64,000 nt of DNA from BJGV01 sp003230615 (GCA_963663215.1 OY760140.1:1612001-1676000), one strand, 5' to 3'. Counted from the stretch's first letter, positions 8,947-22,370 are shown. A program made the numbers and translations. The notes: generated by a model not told the origin, from the sequence alone.

Positions 8947-9310
8947 ATAATCCCTTGATTTACCATCAATAATCTAACAGCAAACCATGCACCCGATATG
9001 ATTTGTGAGAAATTGCTATATGATCAACTTGGTAGCGCCAAATATATCGTACTGTATGATTATGTAAGGCAATAATGGGAAGAATGATACTGTTAAGCAG
9101 AACGCTGGGTGTACTTTCAACCCTAGCAACAGACACTTTTTGATCAATAATTTGCTTTGAAACTTTAATTCGTAAATCTGCTAAATGGCTCTAAAATACT
9201 TAACTCACTATGGCGCAGCACTGTACAGATTGACTTCTTTTCAGTTTATGAAAACAGCGGCATAAATAAACTGAAAGCAATTTCTTATCAAGTATTAAAT
9301 CAACCAAACT
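8947..9310. other. 364-base gap with no recognisable gene
   Basis: AT-rich, with stops in all frames. This is where many proteobacteria carry rpoS after nlpD; I could not recognise any rpoS-like segment. The 3' part presumably holds the globin promoter. Confidence 0.4.
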
Positions 9311-9736
9311 ATGTCACAATCAAGAATTCCTCTATCAACCCCCTGCACATATACAGAAGTTGAAATTTGCCAATTGGTTCATTCTTTTTATGCAAAAGCT
9401 AGAAAAGATTCATCATTGGGTCCGATCTTCGAAGCACATGTTACTGATTGGGAAACCCATTTTGTACAAATGACTGATTTCTGGTCAGGCAATTTGCTAG
9501 GTACCAGCCGTTTTCATGGTGCTCCCATGCCCAAACATTTGGCTATACCAAATCTTCGTCCTGAGTTATTTGAGCGGTGGCTGCAACTCTTTAAGCAAAC
9601 TACTCGGGAACTTGGGAACCCAACTCTGCAACTGCATGCAAACACGCTTGCTTATCGAATAGCATGCAGATTGTGGGCAGGATACCAAATGCAACACTAT
9701 CCTGATAAACCACTATTGGCACTGCGGGAAATATAA
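9311..9736 (+). CDS. Group III truncated hemoglobin
   Basis: 141 residues. The pattern FYAKARKDSSLGPIFEAHV, then DWETHFVQMTDFWSGNLLGTSRFHG, PMPKHLAI and FERWLQLFKQTTREL matches the Ctb-type (group III) truncated globins; the His in PKHLAI is the likely proximal heme ligand. Members bind oxygen or nitric oxide and are linked to nitrosative or oxidative stress. It stands alone between nlpD and sodB, the next gene also being a stress defence gene. Confidence 0.88.
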   Translation: MSQSRIPLSTPCTYTEVEICQLVHSFYAKARKDSSLGPIFEAHVTDWETHFVQMTDFWSGNLLGTSRFHGAPMPKHLAIPNLRPELFERWLQLFKQTTRELGNPTLQLHANTLAYRIACRLWAGYQMQHYPDKPLLALREI

Positions 9737-9895
9737 ATTGCTCAGCTTTTGATCAGTGTCTTGGAACAATACACGATGCCTATTGTCACGACTTTCCTCA
9801 CAATATCTAATAAAATACGGACTCAAATCTGGAACCATGCGTAATTGCTGTTCCATGTAAATTTCAAGCTCATTTCTTAGCAATGAACAGAGCAT
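9713..9895 (-). CDS. Possible small protein, antisense to globin 3' end (weak)
   Basis: A 60-codon ATG frame on the minus strand overlapping the last 24 bases of the globin gene. Composition is protein-like rather than random (ELEIYMEQQLRMVPDL, RYCEESRDNRHRVLF), but I know no family and no Shine-Dalgarno site is seen. It could be a small gene, a remnant or chance. Confidence 0.25.
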   Translation of the reverse strand: MLCSLLRNELEIYMEQQLRMVPDLSPYFIRYCEESRDNRHRVLFQDTDQKLSNLYFPQCQ

Positions 9896-10185
9896 CGCTA
9901 TATTTAATAGTTGTGGTTAGCAGAACTGTCTGGCTCAACTAACTAGGAGTCAGTTCATGAAACACAAATATTTCATATATACTTAGCCCTAAGAGAGAAG
10001 GGGGGTGTTTATTTTTTCTATCTGAGAAATTAAGTTGTATCCCATTTAGAAACTGAAATGGAATATTCAATTAATTGGAATCTTATCAATCGTCAATGCC
10101 TCATGTTTTTCTGAAGAATTCGATTGTGTTGCTAAATGGGAAAAGAAGGTAAGGTTAATTTCTTAATAACATAGGAGACAAAATA
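9896..10185. other. Intergenic region upstream of sodB
   Basis: Contains a G-run at about 10000-10005 and AT-rich DNA. AGGAG at about 10172 is the sodB ribosome site. I see no convincing Fur box or other operator. Confidence 0.35.
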
Positions 10186-10815
10186 ATGATCAACGATAAA
10201 ACTAGGAATTCTCCCGCAGGAGCGCAACATTTATTGCCTCCCCTGCCCTACGCAGATAATGCACTAGATCCTGTAATCTCAGCACGTACAATGAGTATCC
10301 ACTATGGCAAGCATCACAAAACTTATGTTGATAACCTGAACAAACTAATAACTGGGACAGAACTTACAGATTTGACATTACAAGAGGTTATCTCTGCAAC
10401 AGTTGGTCAAGCTGATAAAGCCGGTATATTTAACCATGCCGCCCAAGTTTGGAACCACACTTTTTACTGGAACAGTCTATCTCCAAAAGGTGGCGGCGAA
10501 CCCCCCTTAGTTTTGAAGCAGAAAATAGAGAGCTCTTTCGGTGACCTGGACTCATGCAAAAAGGAGCTAGCTACTGCAGCAATGACTCAATTCGGAAGTG
10601 GTTGGGCGTGGCTAATAATGAATGGCGATAAGCTTGAGGTTACCAAGACAGCCAATGCGGAATTACCTTTAACCAAAGGGATAAAGCCGCTTCTGGTTAT
10701 TGACGTATGGGAACATGCTTACTATCTTGATTATCAAAACCGCCGAGTGGACTATGTCAACGCAGTTATCGAAAAACTAATCAATTGGGGTTTTGCAGAA
10801 AGTAACCTTGGATAG
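10186..10815 (+). CDS. sodB: Superoxide dismutase, Fe type
   Basis: 209 residues of the Fe/Mn SOD family. Metal ligands are visible: His in IHYGKHHKTYV, His in QVWNHTFYW, then Asp and His in VIDVWEHAYYLDY. The Gln in HAAQVWNHTFYW is the residue typical of the iron form; manganese enzymes carry their Gln elsewhere. It converts superoxide to peroxide and oxygen in the cytoplasm. A short N-terminal extension precedes LPPLPYADNAL. AGGAG lies upstream; tyrS starts 18 bases downstream. Confidence 0.95.
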   Translation: MINDKTRNSPAGAQHLLPPLPYADNALDPVISARTMSIHYGKHHKTYVDNLNKLITGTELTDLTLQEVISATVGQADKAGIFNHAAQVWNHTFYWNSLSPKGGGEPPLVLKQKIESSFGDLDSCKKELATAAMTQFGSGWAWLIMNGDKLEVTKTANAELPLTKGIKPLLVIDVWEHAYYLDYQNRRVDYVNAVIEKLINWGFAESNLG

Positions 10816-10833
10816 TATTGTCCTAACACCACT

Positions 10834-12036
10834 GTGACCAAAGATATACAAAAACAGCTAGAAATTATCAAGCGTGGCTGCGACGAGCTTCTGGTAGAAG
10901 AAGAACTCAAACAAAGGCTTTCTACAGGTCTTCCGCTAAGAATCAAGGCTGGGTTTGATCCCACTGCCCCTGATTTACATTTGGGTCATACAGTTCTGCT
11001 CAACAAAATGCGCCAGTTGCAGGATTTAGGCCATCATGTTCTGTTTCTGATCGGTGATTTTACTGGCATGATAGGCGACCCTAGTGGCAAGAATGCCACC
11101 CGTCCTCCCCTAACCCAGAAACAAGTTGCAGAAAACGCGATATCCTATACCGATCAGGTATTCAAGATACTGAGGTCCGATCAAACCGAAGTGGTGTTTA
11201 ACTCCAAATGGATGAATAAGCTGAATGCAACTGACCTGATCAAACTAGCGGCAACTCATACCGTCGCTCGTATGTTAGAGCGGGATGATTTCGGCAAACG
11301 ATACCAAAGCAATCAGCCCATTGCTATTCACGAATTATTGTATCCGCTGATCCAAGCCTACGATTCGGTCATGCTTAAAGCAGATATTGAACTAGGTGGT
11401 ACTGATCAAAAGTTCAATTTGCTAATGGGACGTGAATTGCAAAAGCATTTTGACCAACCGCCTCAATGTATTCTCACCATGCCACTCCTAGAAGGGCTTG
11501 ATGGAGTCAACAAAATGTCTAAATCTATGGGTAACTATATTGGTATAGATGAAAGTGCTGAAGAAATATTTGGTAAACTAATGTCGACTTCTGATGAGTT
11601 GATGTGGCGTTATATAGAATTACTATCATTTGAATCGTTAGATACTATCAACCTATGGAAGCAGGAAGTGGAACAAGGTCGTAATCCACGCGATATAAAA
11701 GTGATGTTTGCTAAGGAAGTCGTGGCCCGTTTTCACAGCAAGCTGGATGCAGAGGCAGCATTAACCAACTTCGAGGCACGTTTCAAACATGGCGCGCTAC
11801 CAGAAGATATGCCGGAGGAAAATCTGCATGCTGAAGGTGATGGATTAACCATAACAAAAATTCTAAAGCAAACTGGACTCACTGCCAGTACAACAGAAGC
11901 ACTCCGCATGGTTGAACAGGGAGGTGTAAAATTAAACGGGGAAAAAATAAGTGACAAGAATTTAAAGATAAAACGTGGTACGACTGCAGTAGTACAAGTA
12001 GGAAAACGAAAATTCTCTAAAGTAAAAATCCTTTGA
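10834..12036 (+). CDS. tyrS: Tyrosyl-tRNA synthetase
   Basis: 400 residues of the TyrRS subtype found in Betaproteobacteria. The class I signature HLGHT is at residues 49-53 and KMSKS at 227-231, with a C-terminal S4 RNA-binding domain (about 335-400, EALRMVEQGGVKLNGEKI). The start is GTG 10834. It charges tRNA-Tyr. It directly precedes the rRNA operon promoter, leaving 36 bases to the -35 element. Confidence 0.96.
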   Translation: MTKDIQKQLEIIKRGCDELLVEEELKQRLSTGLPLRIKAGFDPTAPDLHLGHTVLLNKMRQLQDLGHHVLFLIGDFTGMIGDPSGKNATRPPLTQKQVAENAISYTDQVFKILRSDQTEVVFNSKWMNKLNATDLIKLAATHTVARMLERDDFGKRYQSNQPIAIHELLYPLIQAYDSVMLKADIELGGTDQKFNLLMGRELQKHFDQPPQCILTMPLLEGLDGVNKMSKSMGNYIGIDESAEEIFGKLMSTSDELMWRYIELLSFESLDTINLWKQEVEQGRNPRDIKVMFAKEVVARFHSKLDAEAALTNFEARFKHGALPEDMPEENLHAEGDGLTITKILKQTGLTASTTEALRMVEQGGVKLNGEKISDKNLKIKRGTTAVVQVGKRKFSKVKIL

Positions 12037-12072
12037 TTTTCACAATATATATTTAGAAATACCAGAAACAAC

Positions 12073-12101
12073 TTGATCCCCGTATTAGGTATCTGTATAA
12101 T
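12073..12101 (+). promoter_or_regulatory. rRNA operon promoter
   Basis: -35 TTGATC (12073-12078), a 17-base spacer, and a perfect -10 TATAAT (12096-12101). It lies about 195 bases before the 16S start and is the only strong sigma-70-type promoter in the leader. Confidence 0.85.
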
Positions 12102-12141
12102 TTATCGGTTCACTGTCTACTTTTGAACCCGTGGGCAGTCT

Positions 12142-12153
12142 TGTTCTTTAAAA
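12142..12153 (+). promoter_or_regulatory. boxA-like antitermination element, 16S leader
   Basis: TGTTCTTTAAAA resembles the boxA consensus of rRNA leaders and recurs before the 23S gene (14266-14277). It is the expected NusB/NusE site that keeps RNA polymerase from terminating early; function is inferred from position and repetition. Confidence 0.7.
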
Positions 12154-12161
12154 ATTTGCAG

Positions 12162-12188
12162 CCGATAGGTGTGGGCGCTTGACTGGGA
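12162..12188 (+). other. 16S precursor processing stem, 5' arm
   Basis: CCGATAGG...GGGA here is complementary, with G-U pairs and one or two bulges, to 13842-13870 after the 16S gene. The two arms would loop out the 16S precursor and form the RNase III cleavage stem. Confidence 0.65.
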
Positions 12189-12295
12189 CGTCCGTGTGTT
12201 CTGTCTTTCGAGATGGAGTATTCGGGCAGCTTAGAAGTTGAAGTGCTCGCACGATGTAACAAGGTAACACGTCAAGCGAGAATTGTAACAGTATT

Positions 12296-13832
<1,537 letters not shown>

Positions 13833-13841
13833 AAGAGAAGA

Positions 13842-13870
13842 TCCCGGTTTAAGTGTCCACAACCTATCGG
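13842..13870 (+). other. 16S precursor processing stem, 3' arm
   Basis: TCCCGG...CTATCGG pairs with 12162-12188 in the leader; see that entry. Confidence 0.65.
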
Positions 13871-13951
13871 TTGTTCAAGAAGCAGGGGCTAGGGGGTTAA
13901 GCTGAGGACTTGAGAAAACAACACAGCATTGGCCATGGACCCTTATATTTA

Positions 13952-14028
<77 letters not shown>

Positions 14029-14033
14029 ACATC

Positions 14034-14109
14034 GGGGGTGTAGCTCAATTGGTAGAGCACCTGCTTTGCAAGCAGGGGGTCGTCGGTTCGATTCCGGTCA
14101 CCTCCACCA
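14034..14109 (+). tRNA. tRNA-Ala (TGC anticodon)
   Basis: 76 bases, five bases after tRNA-Ile. Acceptor GGGGGTG pairs with CACCTCC, then A and encoded CCA; anticodon loop TTTGCAA carries TGC. The usual Ile-Ala pair in the rRNA spacer. Confidence 0.98.
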
Positions 14110-14511
14110 AGTCGGTCAGACAAGTTTGGTAATTTTAAAGAGTAGAAGTAAACGAAGACGCTTACTTCTGGTTTTTAACCAGCGGCTGTACTATAAGGAA
14201 ATAGCAGTGAGGATGATTAATAAAGCCATATTTCTGACTTTAGGTTCCTTACTCTTCTTTCCTGATGTTCTTTAAAAATTTGGAAGAAGTAAAGTATTTC
14301 GTATTCTGTAGGAGTCTGTGATCTTTGTGATCAAGGCTTCGTGTTATTAGAAATGCGAAATAATGGGTTAGATTGTATCTGCGTATCGTATTTTTAGTCG
14401 GATGCGATGCGTACAAACAACCTGTAGCCAAATGGTTTTGGATGATGAGGTTAATTTCTTTGGGGTCATTAGGTTTTAATTGACTTCGTTCCTCAGACTC
14501 TTAAAGCCCTT
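14110..14511 (+). other. tRNA-Ala to 23S spacer
   Basis: About 400 bases without a gene. It holds a small inverted repeat, AGAAGTAA/TTACTTCT, around 14141-14168, and the second boxA. No further tRNA is seen. Confidence 0.6.
14266..14277 (+). promoter_or_regulatory. boxA-like element, 23S leader
   Basis: TGTTCTTTAAAA, identical to the element in the 16S leader; the expected second antitermination site ahead of 23S. Confidence 0.65.
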
Positions 14512-14518
14512 AAGGTTA

Positions 14519-17522
<3,004 letters not shown>

Positions 17523-17543
17523 ACCTTGAGCATATCGTTGAAT

Positions 17544-17582
17544 GTGATGATTAAAAGCATATTAATTAGCTTTTAATCTCAC
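17544..17582 (+). other. Hairpin in the 23S-5S spacer
   Basis: GTGA-T-GATTAAAAGC (17544-17558) pairs with GCTTTTAATCTCAC (17569-17582), a 14-pair stem with one bulged T and a 10-base loop. No T-run follows, so it is more likely a processing site than a terminator. Confidence 0.5.
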
Positions 17583-17720
17583 CCGAAACGTCAAATAGGT
17601 TGTTTGTGTTCAAATACAATCTACCCAATTACCAATTTATTTCTTCCAGACCGAGGCATGCCGATTGAAAAAATCAGGAACCTAATAATCGTGTACTCTA
17701 TCACTTCCTGGTTATAGTTA

Positions 17721-17837
17721 CGCTTGGCGGCCATAGCGCTTTGGATCCACCCCTTCCCATCCCGAACAGGACCGTGAAACGAAGTTGCGCCGATGATAGT
17801 GTGCACTACGCATGTGAAAGTAGGTCACCGCCAGGCA
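17721..17837 (+). rRNA. rrf: 5S ribosomal RNA
   Basis: About 117 bases. The ends CGCTTGGCGG and CCGCCAGGC pair; the interior has CACCCCTTCCCATCCCGAAC, GAAACGAAGTTGCGCCGATG and GAAAGTAGGTCACCGCC, all standard. Last gene of the rRNA operon. Confidence 0.97.
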
Positions 17838-17839
17838 CC

Positions 17840-17889
17840 TTACAATAAGAAAGCCCCGACTCGTCAAGGTCGGGGCTTTCTTATTGTAA
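17840..17889 (+). terminator. rRNA operon terminator
   Basis: A perfect 21-base inverted repeat with an 8-base loop: arms 17840-17860 and 17869-17889, with core GCCCCGAC/GTCGGGGC. The arm ends in TTTCTTATTGTAA on the plus strand and the mirror is also T-rich, so it could work in both directions. Confidence 0.93.
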
Positions 17890-18206
17890 AACTATAGAAC
17901 CCCTTAGGTAAACCACTTATTGAACTAAGTACCATAACTAACACAAAGCATTTAATGCTGGCTATGCTCAAGATGGTAAAGTACAAATTCTGAGTATGGT
18001 TATTAAACCAGAACCAGACAACGTAGAAATTCCTAGCCGAGTTTGTAGCGGGTCAGCAATTGTTGCAGACGGACACTTAATGGAACGAAAGTGTCCTCTC
18101 CGTTCCATCAGAACCACTTTCCCATAACTCCAAATAAAGAATGTAAACAACCGCAAAAAAATACTGCATAATCACCATAAATTTTATTTTAATTCGGAGA
18201 CTAACT
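17890..18206. other. 317-base gap after the rRNA operon
   Basis: No accepted gene. A 61-codon frame open from 17942 to the stop at 18125-18127 has protein-like composition (QDGKVQILSMVIKPEPDNVE) but no start codon or ribosome site; it may be a gene remnant. CGGAG at 18195-18199 serves the next gene. Confidence 0.35.
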
Positions 18207-19025
18207 TTGAATGAGTGGGGAAACCACCCGATGGCACAAAGTATTATTGTCCCTTTCATCGCTGCACTGATTGCTTCTAAATTACTCAATCGTCTTCGGC
18301 TATCAGGTCTTGCTGTGATTACGGGATTCTGTGCAGTTGTTTATCTTGCTGCAGATTTCAATTTTGAACCGCTCTCTGCCATAAAAAAAATTGTTCTGTC
18401 TGGGCTGATTGCTGCTGTCATTGGACTGTTGCTTGATTTAACACCAAACTGGCGGTTTATGCGTTACTTAATTGCAATCGCTTGCAGTAACGTAGCGTTA
18501 TGGATGTTGTGGCCAGTATTACAACAAAAAGAAATACAGGAAGCAACAATATATAGCATTGGTATAGTTGCCTACGTAACCTGGGTGACAATTCTCATGG
18601 ACCGTCTTGCTACCAAACCAGCACGCGCAGGCTCAGCAGGAATGGGATTAGGAATAGGTATTGGTATATCCGCATCACTCAGTGCATCAGCACTGTTGGG
18701 GCAACTTGGGCTTGCCATCGGTATGGCCTGTAGTGCTTACCTTCTAGCTCAGTTGACGAGTGGAAAGCCTTTCTCTTGTGGAAGAACGTTCACTTTGCCA
18801 CTGTCACTACTGTGTGGATTAATTTCACCAGCTACGATGATGCTTGCCCAGATGCCTTGGTATTGCCTCCCTGTGCTAGCTGCTATTCCATTTGTCGCAC
18901 ACGTTCCGTTGCCGAGAAATTGGTCAATACGCGAGCAGATAGTTACGTTGTCAATACTCACACTAATCATTGGTGCCGTTTCTATTTTACTTGCATGGAA
19001 CAAAGCTGGTGGGATTCCAATATAA
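18207..19025 (+). CDS. Integral membrane protein of unknown function
   Basis: 272 residues with about eight hydrophobic segments spread over the whole chain, including a Gly-rich stretch (MGLGIGIGISASLSASALLG). No signature of a known transporter is recognised. TTG 18207 is chosen because CGGAG lies 7 bases upstream; the in-frame ATG at 18231 is an alternative. Followed 81 bases later by a YceI gene on the same strand. Function unknown. Confidence 0.75.
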   Translation: MNEWGNHPMAQSIIVPFIAALIASKLLNRLRLSGLAVITGFCAVVYLAADFNFEPLSAIKKIVLSGLIAAVIGLLLDLTPNWRFMRYLIAIACSNVALWMLWPVLQQKEIQEATIYSIGIVAYVTWVTILMDRLATKPARAGSAGMGLGIGIGISASLSASALLGQLGLAIGMACSAYLLAQLTSGKPFSCGRTFTLPLSLLCGLISPATMMLAQMPWYCLPVLAAIPFVAHVPLPRNWSIREQIVTLSILTLIIGAVSILLAWNKAGGIPI

Positions 19026-19106
19026 TCAATATATCTAGAATGATTAAGAAACATGTCTCTATGATATTAAATAATTATTCTTAATCCACATAAAAAGGGA
19101 AATACC

Positions 19107-19679
19107 ATGTTGCATACGACGACTACATTACTTGTTGCACTCTTCTTCTTCAGTACTAGTGTACCTGCTGCAACGGAAACTTATACTATTGACCCAACAC
19201 ATACCTATCCTCACTTCGCTGTCAGCCACCTAGGATTTTCCACTATGCGTGGTCGATTTGACAAAAGCAGCGGAAAACTTACTATTGACCGCGCCGCGAA
19301 GGTCGGATCGATTGAGATAACTATTGAAACAGCTTCGTTAAGTACAGGGCTGAAAAAACGAGATGCCCACCTACGCTCCCCGGATTTCTTTAATACGGCT
19401 GAATTCCCGAAAGCAACCTACAAATCTACAGCGGTGAAATTCAATGGAGACACTCCCACCACGGTGGAAGGAAACCTCACATTACTTGGTGTCACGAAGC
19501 CAGTAACCCTTACTATTACAGCTTTTAAGTGCGGTAAAAATCCTATGAATCAAAAAGCTATGTGTGGAATTGACGCCACAGCGAATATGAAACGTTCAAA
19601 TTTCGGTATGAATTATGCACTACCAGGTGCGGGTGATAATCTTAAACTCACAATAGAAGTTGAAGCTTACAGAAATTAG
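19107..19679 (+). CDS. YceI-family periplasmic protein
   Basis: 190 residues. A signal peptide (about 1-22, ending PAAT) is followed by the YceI lipocalin-like domain: TYTIDPTHTYPHFAVSHLGF, then GRFDKSSGKL, LKKRDAHLRSPDFF and GNLTLLGVTKPVTL. Family members are secreted beta-barrels that bind polyprenyl lipids. GGGA lies just upstream of the ATG. Nothing in the neighbours reveals its ligand here. Confidence 0.92.
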   Translation: MLHTTTTLLVALFFFSTSVPAATETYTIDPTHTYPHFAVSHLGFSTMRGRFDKSSGKLTIDRAAKVGSIEITIETASLSTGLKKRDAHLRSPDFFNTAEFPKATYKSTAVKFNGDTPTTVEGNLTLLGVTKPVTLTITAFKCGKNPMNQKAMCGIDATANMKRSNFGMNYALPGAGDNLKLTIEVEAYRN

Positions 19680-19855
19680 AAACACTCATTTGACCTTAAA
19701 TCATTTTTTGTCCTTATTTTACTCTAAAGATTCTTAATTCCATTCAGAATGATGGCCTAAGTTACTACGTACTAGCCATATTTAATCTCGCCACATAAAT
19801 AGATGTATCAATGCATTAAATTATATTAACGTACTAGATATTTAACATAAAACTA

Positions 19856-20770
19856 ATGGCTATGCGGCTCAACCAATTTCCTATTCATACCAATTCAAAT
19901 AATAATTCTGATAAAAACACACGGTATATTACATATACCGAATGGGGAGATCCGGATAATCTACACATCGTCGTTTGTGTCCATGGTTTGACGCGCAATT
20001 GCCGCGACTTTGATTTCCTTGCAAAAGAGCTGGAATCTAACTGTCGCGTGATTTGTGTAGATATAGTAGGACGCGGGCAAAGCGACTGGCTAATCAACAT
20101 AGAAGATTATGATCATCATCCGCTCTATGTGTCAGATACGGTAGCTCTACTCTCACATATAGGGGCATTGGGAAACAGCGCCGTTCAACTGGACTGGGTA
20201 GGTATATCAATGGGCGGACTTATCGGTATGATTATGGCAATTCAGCCAGAATTACCTGATCTAATACGCAAACTTGTCATGAGCGACATTGGTCCGTTAA
20301 TTCCAGCTATAGCATTAGCAGAGATGCTTGACTACGTCGGCAAAGAACCGCATTTCAACAGCTTCAAAGAGTTTAAAGAACATATTAAAGAAATATCGTC
20401 CTCGTACGGCCATCTAACTGATGCCCAATGGCACCATCTCGCAGTACATAGTGCACGTAAATTTGACAATGGAACATATGGCTTCAACTATGATCCTGGA
20501 ATAGTCGAAAGTCTCAAAAAACATACGTCCCATGATATCAATATGTGGAAACAATGGAATACATTAAGCATCCCCACACTAGTACTACATGGCGAAAAAT
20601 CCAACGTATTACACCCGGAAACTGTGGCAGAAATGCAAGTACGTGGAGCTATGGTACAAATAATAGAATTACCCAATATAGGTCATGCGCCCATGCTTAT
20701 AAGCAATGACCAAATCATATTAGTAAAAGACTATTTGCTAGCACCTGAAAGCACGACCGGATTCTTCTAA
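19856..20770 (+). CDS. Alpha/beta hydrolase
   Basis: 304 residues with the alpha/beta hydrolase fold. The oxyanion strand VVCVHGLTRNCRDFD is near 40-55, the nucleophile elbow GISMGG near 120, an acid candidate in LVLHGEKSNVLHPE, and the catalytic His in NIGHAPML near 280. The triad therefore seems complete. Substrate cannot be predicted. It stands alone, facing the convergent UreD-like gene 40 bases away. Confidence 0.88.
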   Translation: MAMRLNQFPIHTNSNNNSDKNTRYITYTEWGDPDNLHIVVCVHGLTRNCRDFDFLAKELESNCRVICVDIVGRGQSDWLINIEDYDHHPLYVSDTVALLSHIGALGNSAVQLDWVGISMGGLIGMIMAIQPELPDLIRKLVMSDIGPLIPAIALAEMLDYVGKEPHFNSFKEFKEHIKEISSSYGHLTDAQWHHLAVHSARKFDNGTYGFNYDPGIVESLKKHTSHDINMWKQWNTLSIPTLVLHGEKSNVLHPETVAEMQVRGAMVQIIELPNIGHAPMLISNDQIILVKDYLLAPESTTGFF

Positions 20771-20810
20771 TTATTACGCTTTAACCACTCCTTTTTCTAG
20801 ATACTCAAAA

Positions 20811-21665
20811 TTATCTAGTGAAAGATTTTTCTTTAATACTAACAATGGGCGCTTCTTTCCTTTCCCACAAGAAATTCTGTATTTGTTGAAAACAATTAAA
20901 CAACTGCTCTCCACCGTTTCCTAATACCCGAAGTACAAAACCATTTGCAGCCATTTCAGAAACCCCAAAAGAAATATTCTCCTCATATTCCATAATTTTT
21001 AGAATCTCTACTATAAGCTCGTATGCAACACTGCTGTTGCCTGTATTTAGGTATATAAAGGTCGCTTGGTGTGTGTATCCTTCTAACTGAATAACTGTAT
21101 CTACAGGAACTACTTGAGGTTCTAATATTATCTTGTCTTTTAGAATTAAAAGATCATTAAAACAAATTTCTGTCACATTCTGAAAATAAGTAAACTTGAA
21201 TATTTCACCAAATATTTCTCTGTCAGGAGAAATAAATTCAGAATTTTTTCTACCACAAGTTATAATTTCACTTAGAATTAATTCACAGTTCTTCTCTAGA
21301 TGAATGATAGTATGGTTTCTAAATATAGAATTCTCCTGTGGAACAACTGGATGTGGCACGTAACAAAAAGCGCTATTAGGAGCGAGCTTTACTTTGGTTT
21401 TCTGTGATGAACCTTTTTTCATGTTATACAATCGTTGATAAGATTGTGTCTGCAACTGAAATCGGCTGTTTTCCTCCACATTAATATCTATCTCGTGATT
21501 GTCGGTATCTAATAAACCGGGGGAGGAACTTCCAAGCATCATATATAGACAACCATCCTCTTTAATTTGCCCAACATTAGTAATACGAAAAGGTACACTA
21601 ACATAGCTATCCATCAGGTAAGATTTGCCTTCTTTAAAGCCTGTTTTAATATATAAATTACCCAT
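20811..21665 (-). CDS. ureD: Urease accessory protein UreD-like
   Basis: 284 residues. Motifs match UreD/UreH: SSSPGLLDTDNHEIDINVEE, LQTQSYQRLYNMKKG, FCYVPHPVVPQENS, ILSEIITCGRK, EIFKFTYFQNVTEI. UreD forms a complex with UreF and UreG that delivers nickel to urease. The wording of the motifs resembles UreD of Bacteroidota rather than the usual proteobacterial form, as I remember them. No other urease gene is nearby, and the gene looks more AT-rich than its neighbours, suggesting transfer or an orphan. A second urease-cluster type protein is at 37631-38332. Confidence 0.8.
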   Translation of the reverse strand: MGNLYIKTGFKEGKSYLMDSYVSVPFRITNVGQIKEDGCLYMMLGSSSPGLLDTDNHEIDINVEENSRFQLQTQSYQRLYNMKKGSSQKTKVKLAPNSAFCYVPHPVVPQENSIFRNHTIIHLEKNCELILSEIITCGRKNSEFISPDREIFGEIFKFTYFQNVTEICFNDLLILKDKIILEPQVVPVDTVIQLEGYTHQATFIYLNTGNSSVAYELIVEILKIMEYEENISFGVSEMAANGFVLRVLGNGGEQLFNCFQQIQNFLWERKEAPIVSIKEKSFTR

Positions 21666-22043
21666 TAGTACTCTTTGCAGAATAATCTTAATGATTCTAT
21701 GAGGTCTGTTTTTAACAAAAAATTATTTCTTGTTTAATACAATCGTGCAATCAGATGGAATACTGATTATAAAAAGTGTAGCGCCGCCTTATAAATCGGA
21801 ATCAGACGTTCCAACCAGCTATTTGGTCAATCACCTGATACTCATACCAACATATTCCGGCATTCGTAAAAACGCAGTACTTCCCTTTCTCACATTTTTT
21901 CGATACTATAGCGGATATATAGCGTTGGTCATCCTTGATTATCCTTCATAAAAAGAAATCTGAATAGAATCTTATATATTGTAATAACGTGCCAACACCC
22001 TGCACATTGTTAGTAATTTAATTTAATATCTGAAAAAATCTCC
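21666..22043. other. 378-base gap between ureD-like gene and trxA
   Basis: Holds the upstream region of the divergent ureD-like and trxA genes. A 73-codon TTG frame (21730-21951) has no ribosome site and no known motif; I do not call it a gene. Confidence 0.4.
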
Positions 22044-22370
22044 ATGAGTCAGCAAATTCATCACGTTTCCGATGAAACATTTGAAACAGAAGTATTACAG
22101 TCAATCGTACCTGTGCTGGTAGATTACTGGGCAGAATGGTGCGGCCCATGCAAGATGATCACCCCTATTCTGAATGAGGTCGCTGTAGAATATGGCGAAC
22201 GACTCAAGGTGACAAAGCTTAATGTTGATGAGAACCAAGCCACACCACCTAAATACGGCATTCGGGGCATCCCCACACTAATGCTATTTAAGAACGGTAA
22301 CATTGAGGCAACCAAAGTCGGTGCGTTATCCAAGGCCCAATTAACCGCATTTATTGACAGCCATATCTAA
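22044..22370 (+). CDS. trxA: Thioredoxin 1
   Basis: 108 residues with the redox motif WCGPCK (Cys33, Cys36) and the cis-Pro in GIRGIPTLMLF. A general cytoplasmic disulfide reductant working with thioredoxin reductase. The start MSQQIHHVSD fits the family. It lies just upstream of rho, the common trxA-rho pair. Confidence 0.97.
   Translation: MSQQIHHVSDETFETEVLQSIVPVLVDYWAEWCGPCKMITPILNEVAVEYGERLKVTKLNVDENQATPPKYGIRGIPTLMLFKNGNIEATKVGALSKAQLTAFIDSHI

Noticed and set aside
21730..21951. 73-codon TTG frame upstream of trxA
   Set aside because: No ribosome site and no recognisable domain; the region fits a divergent promoter.
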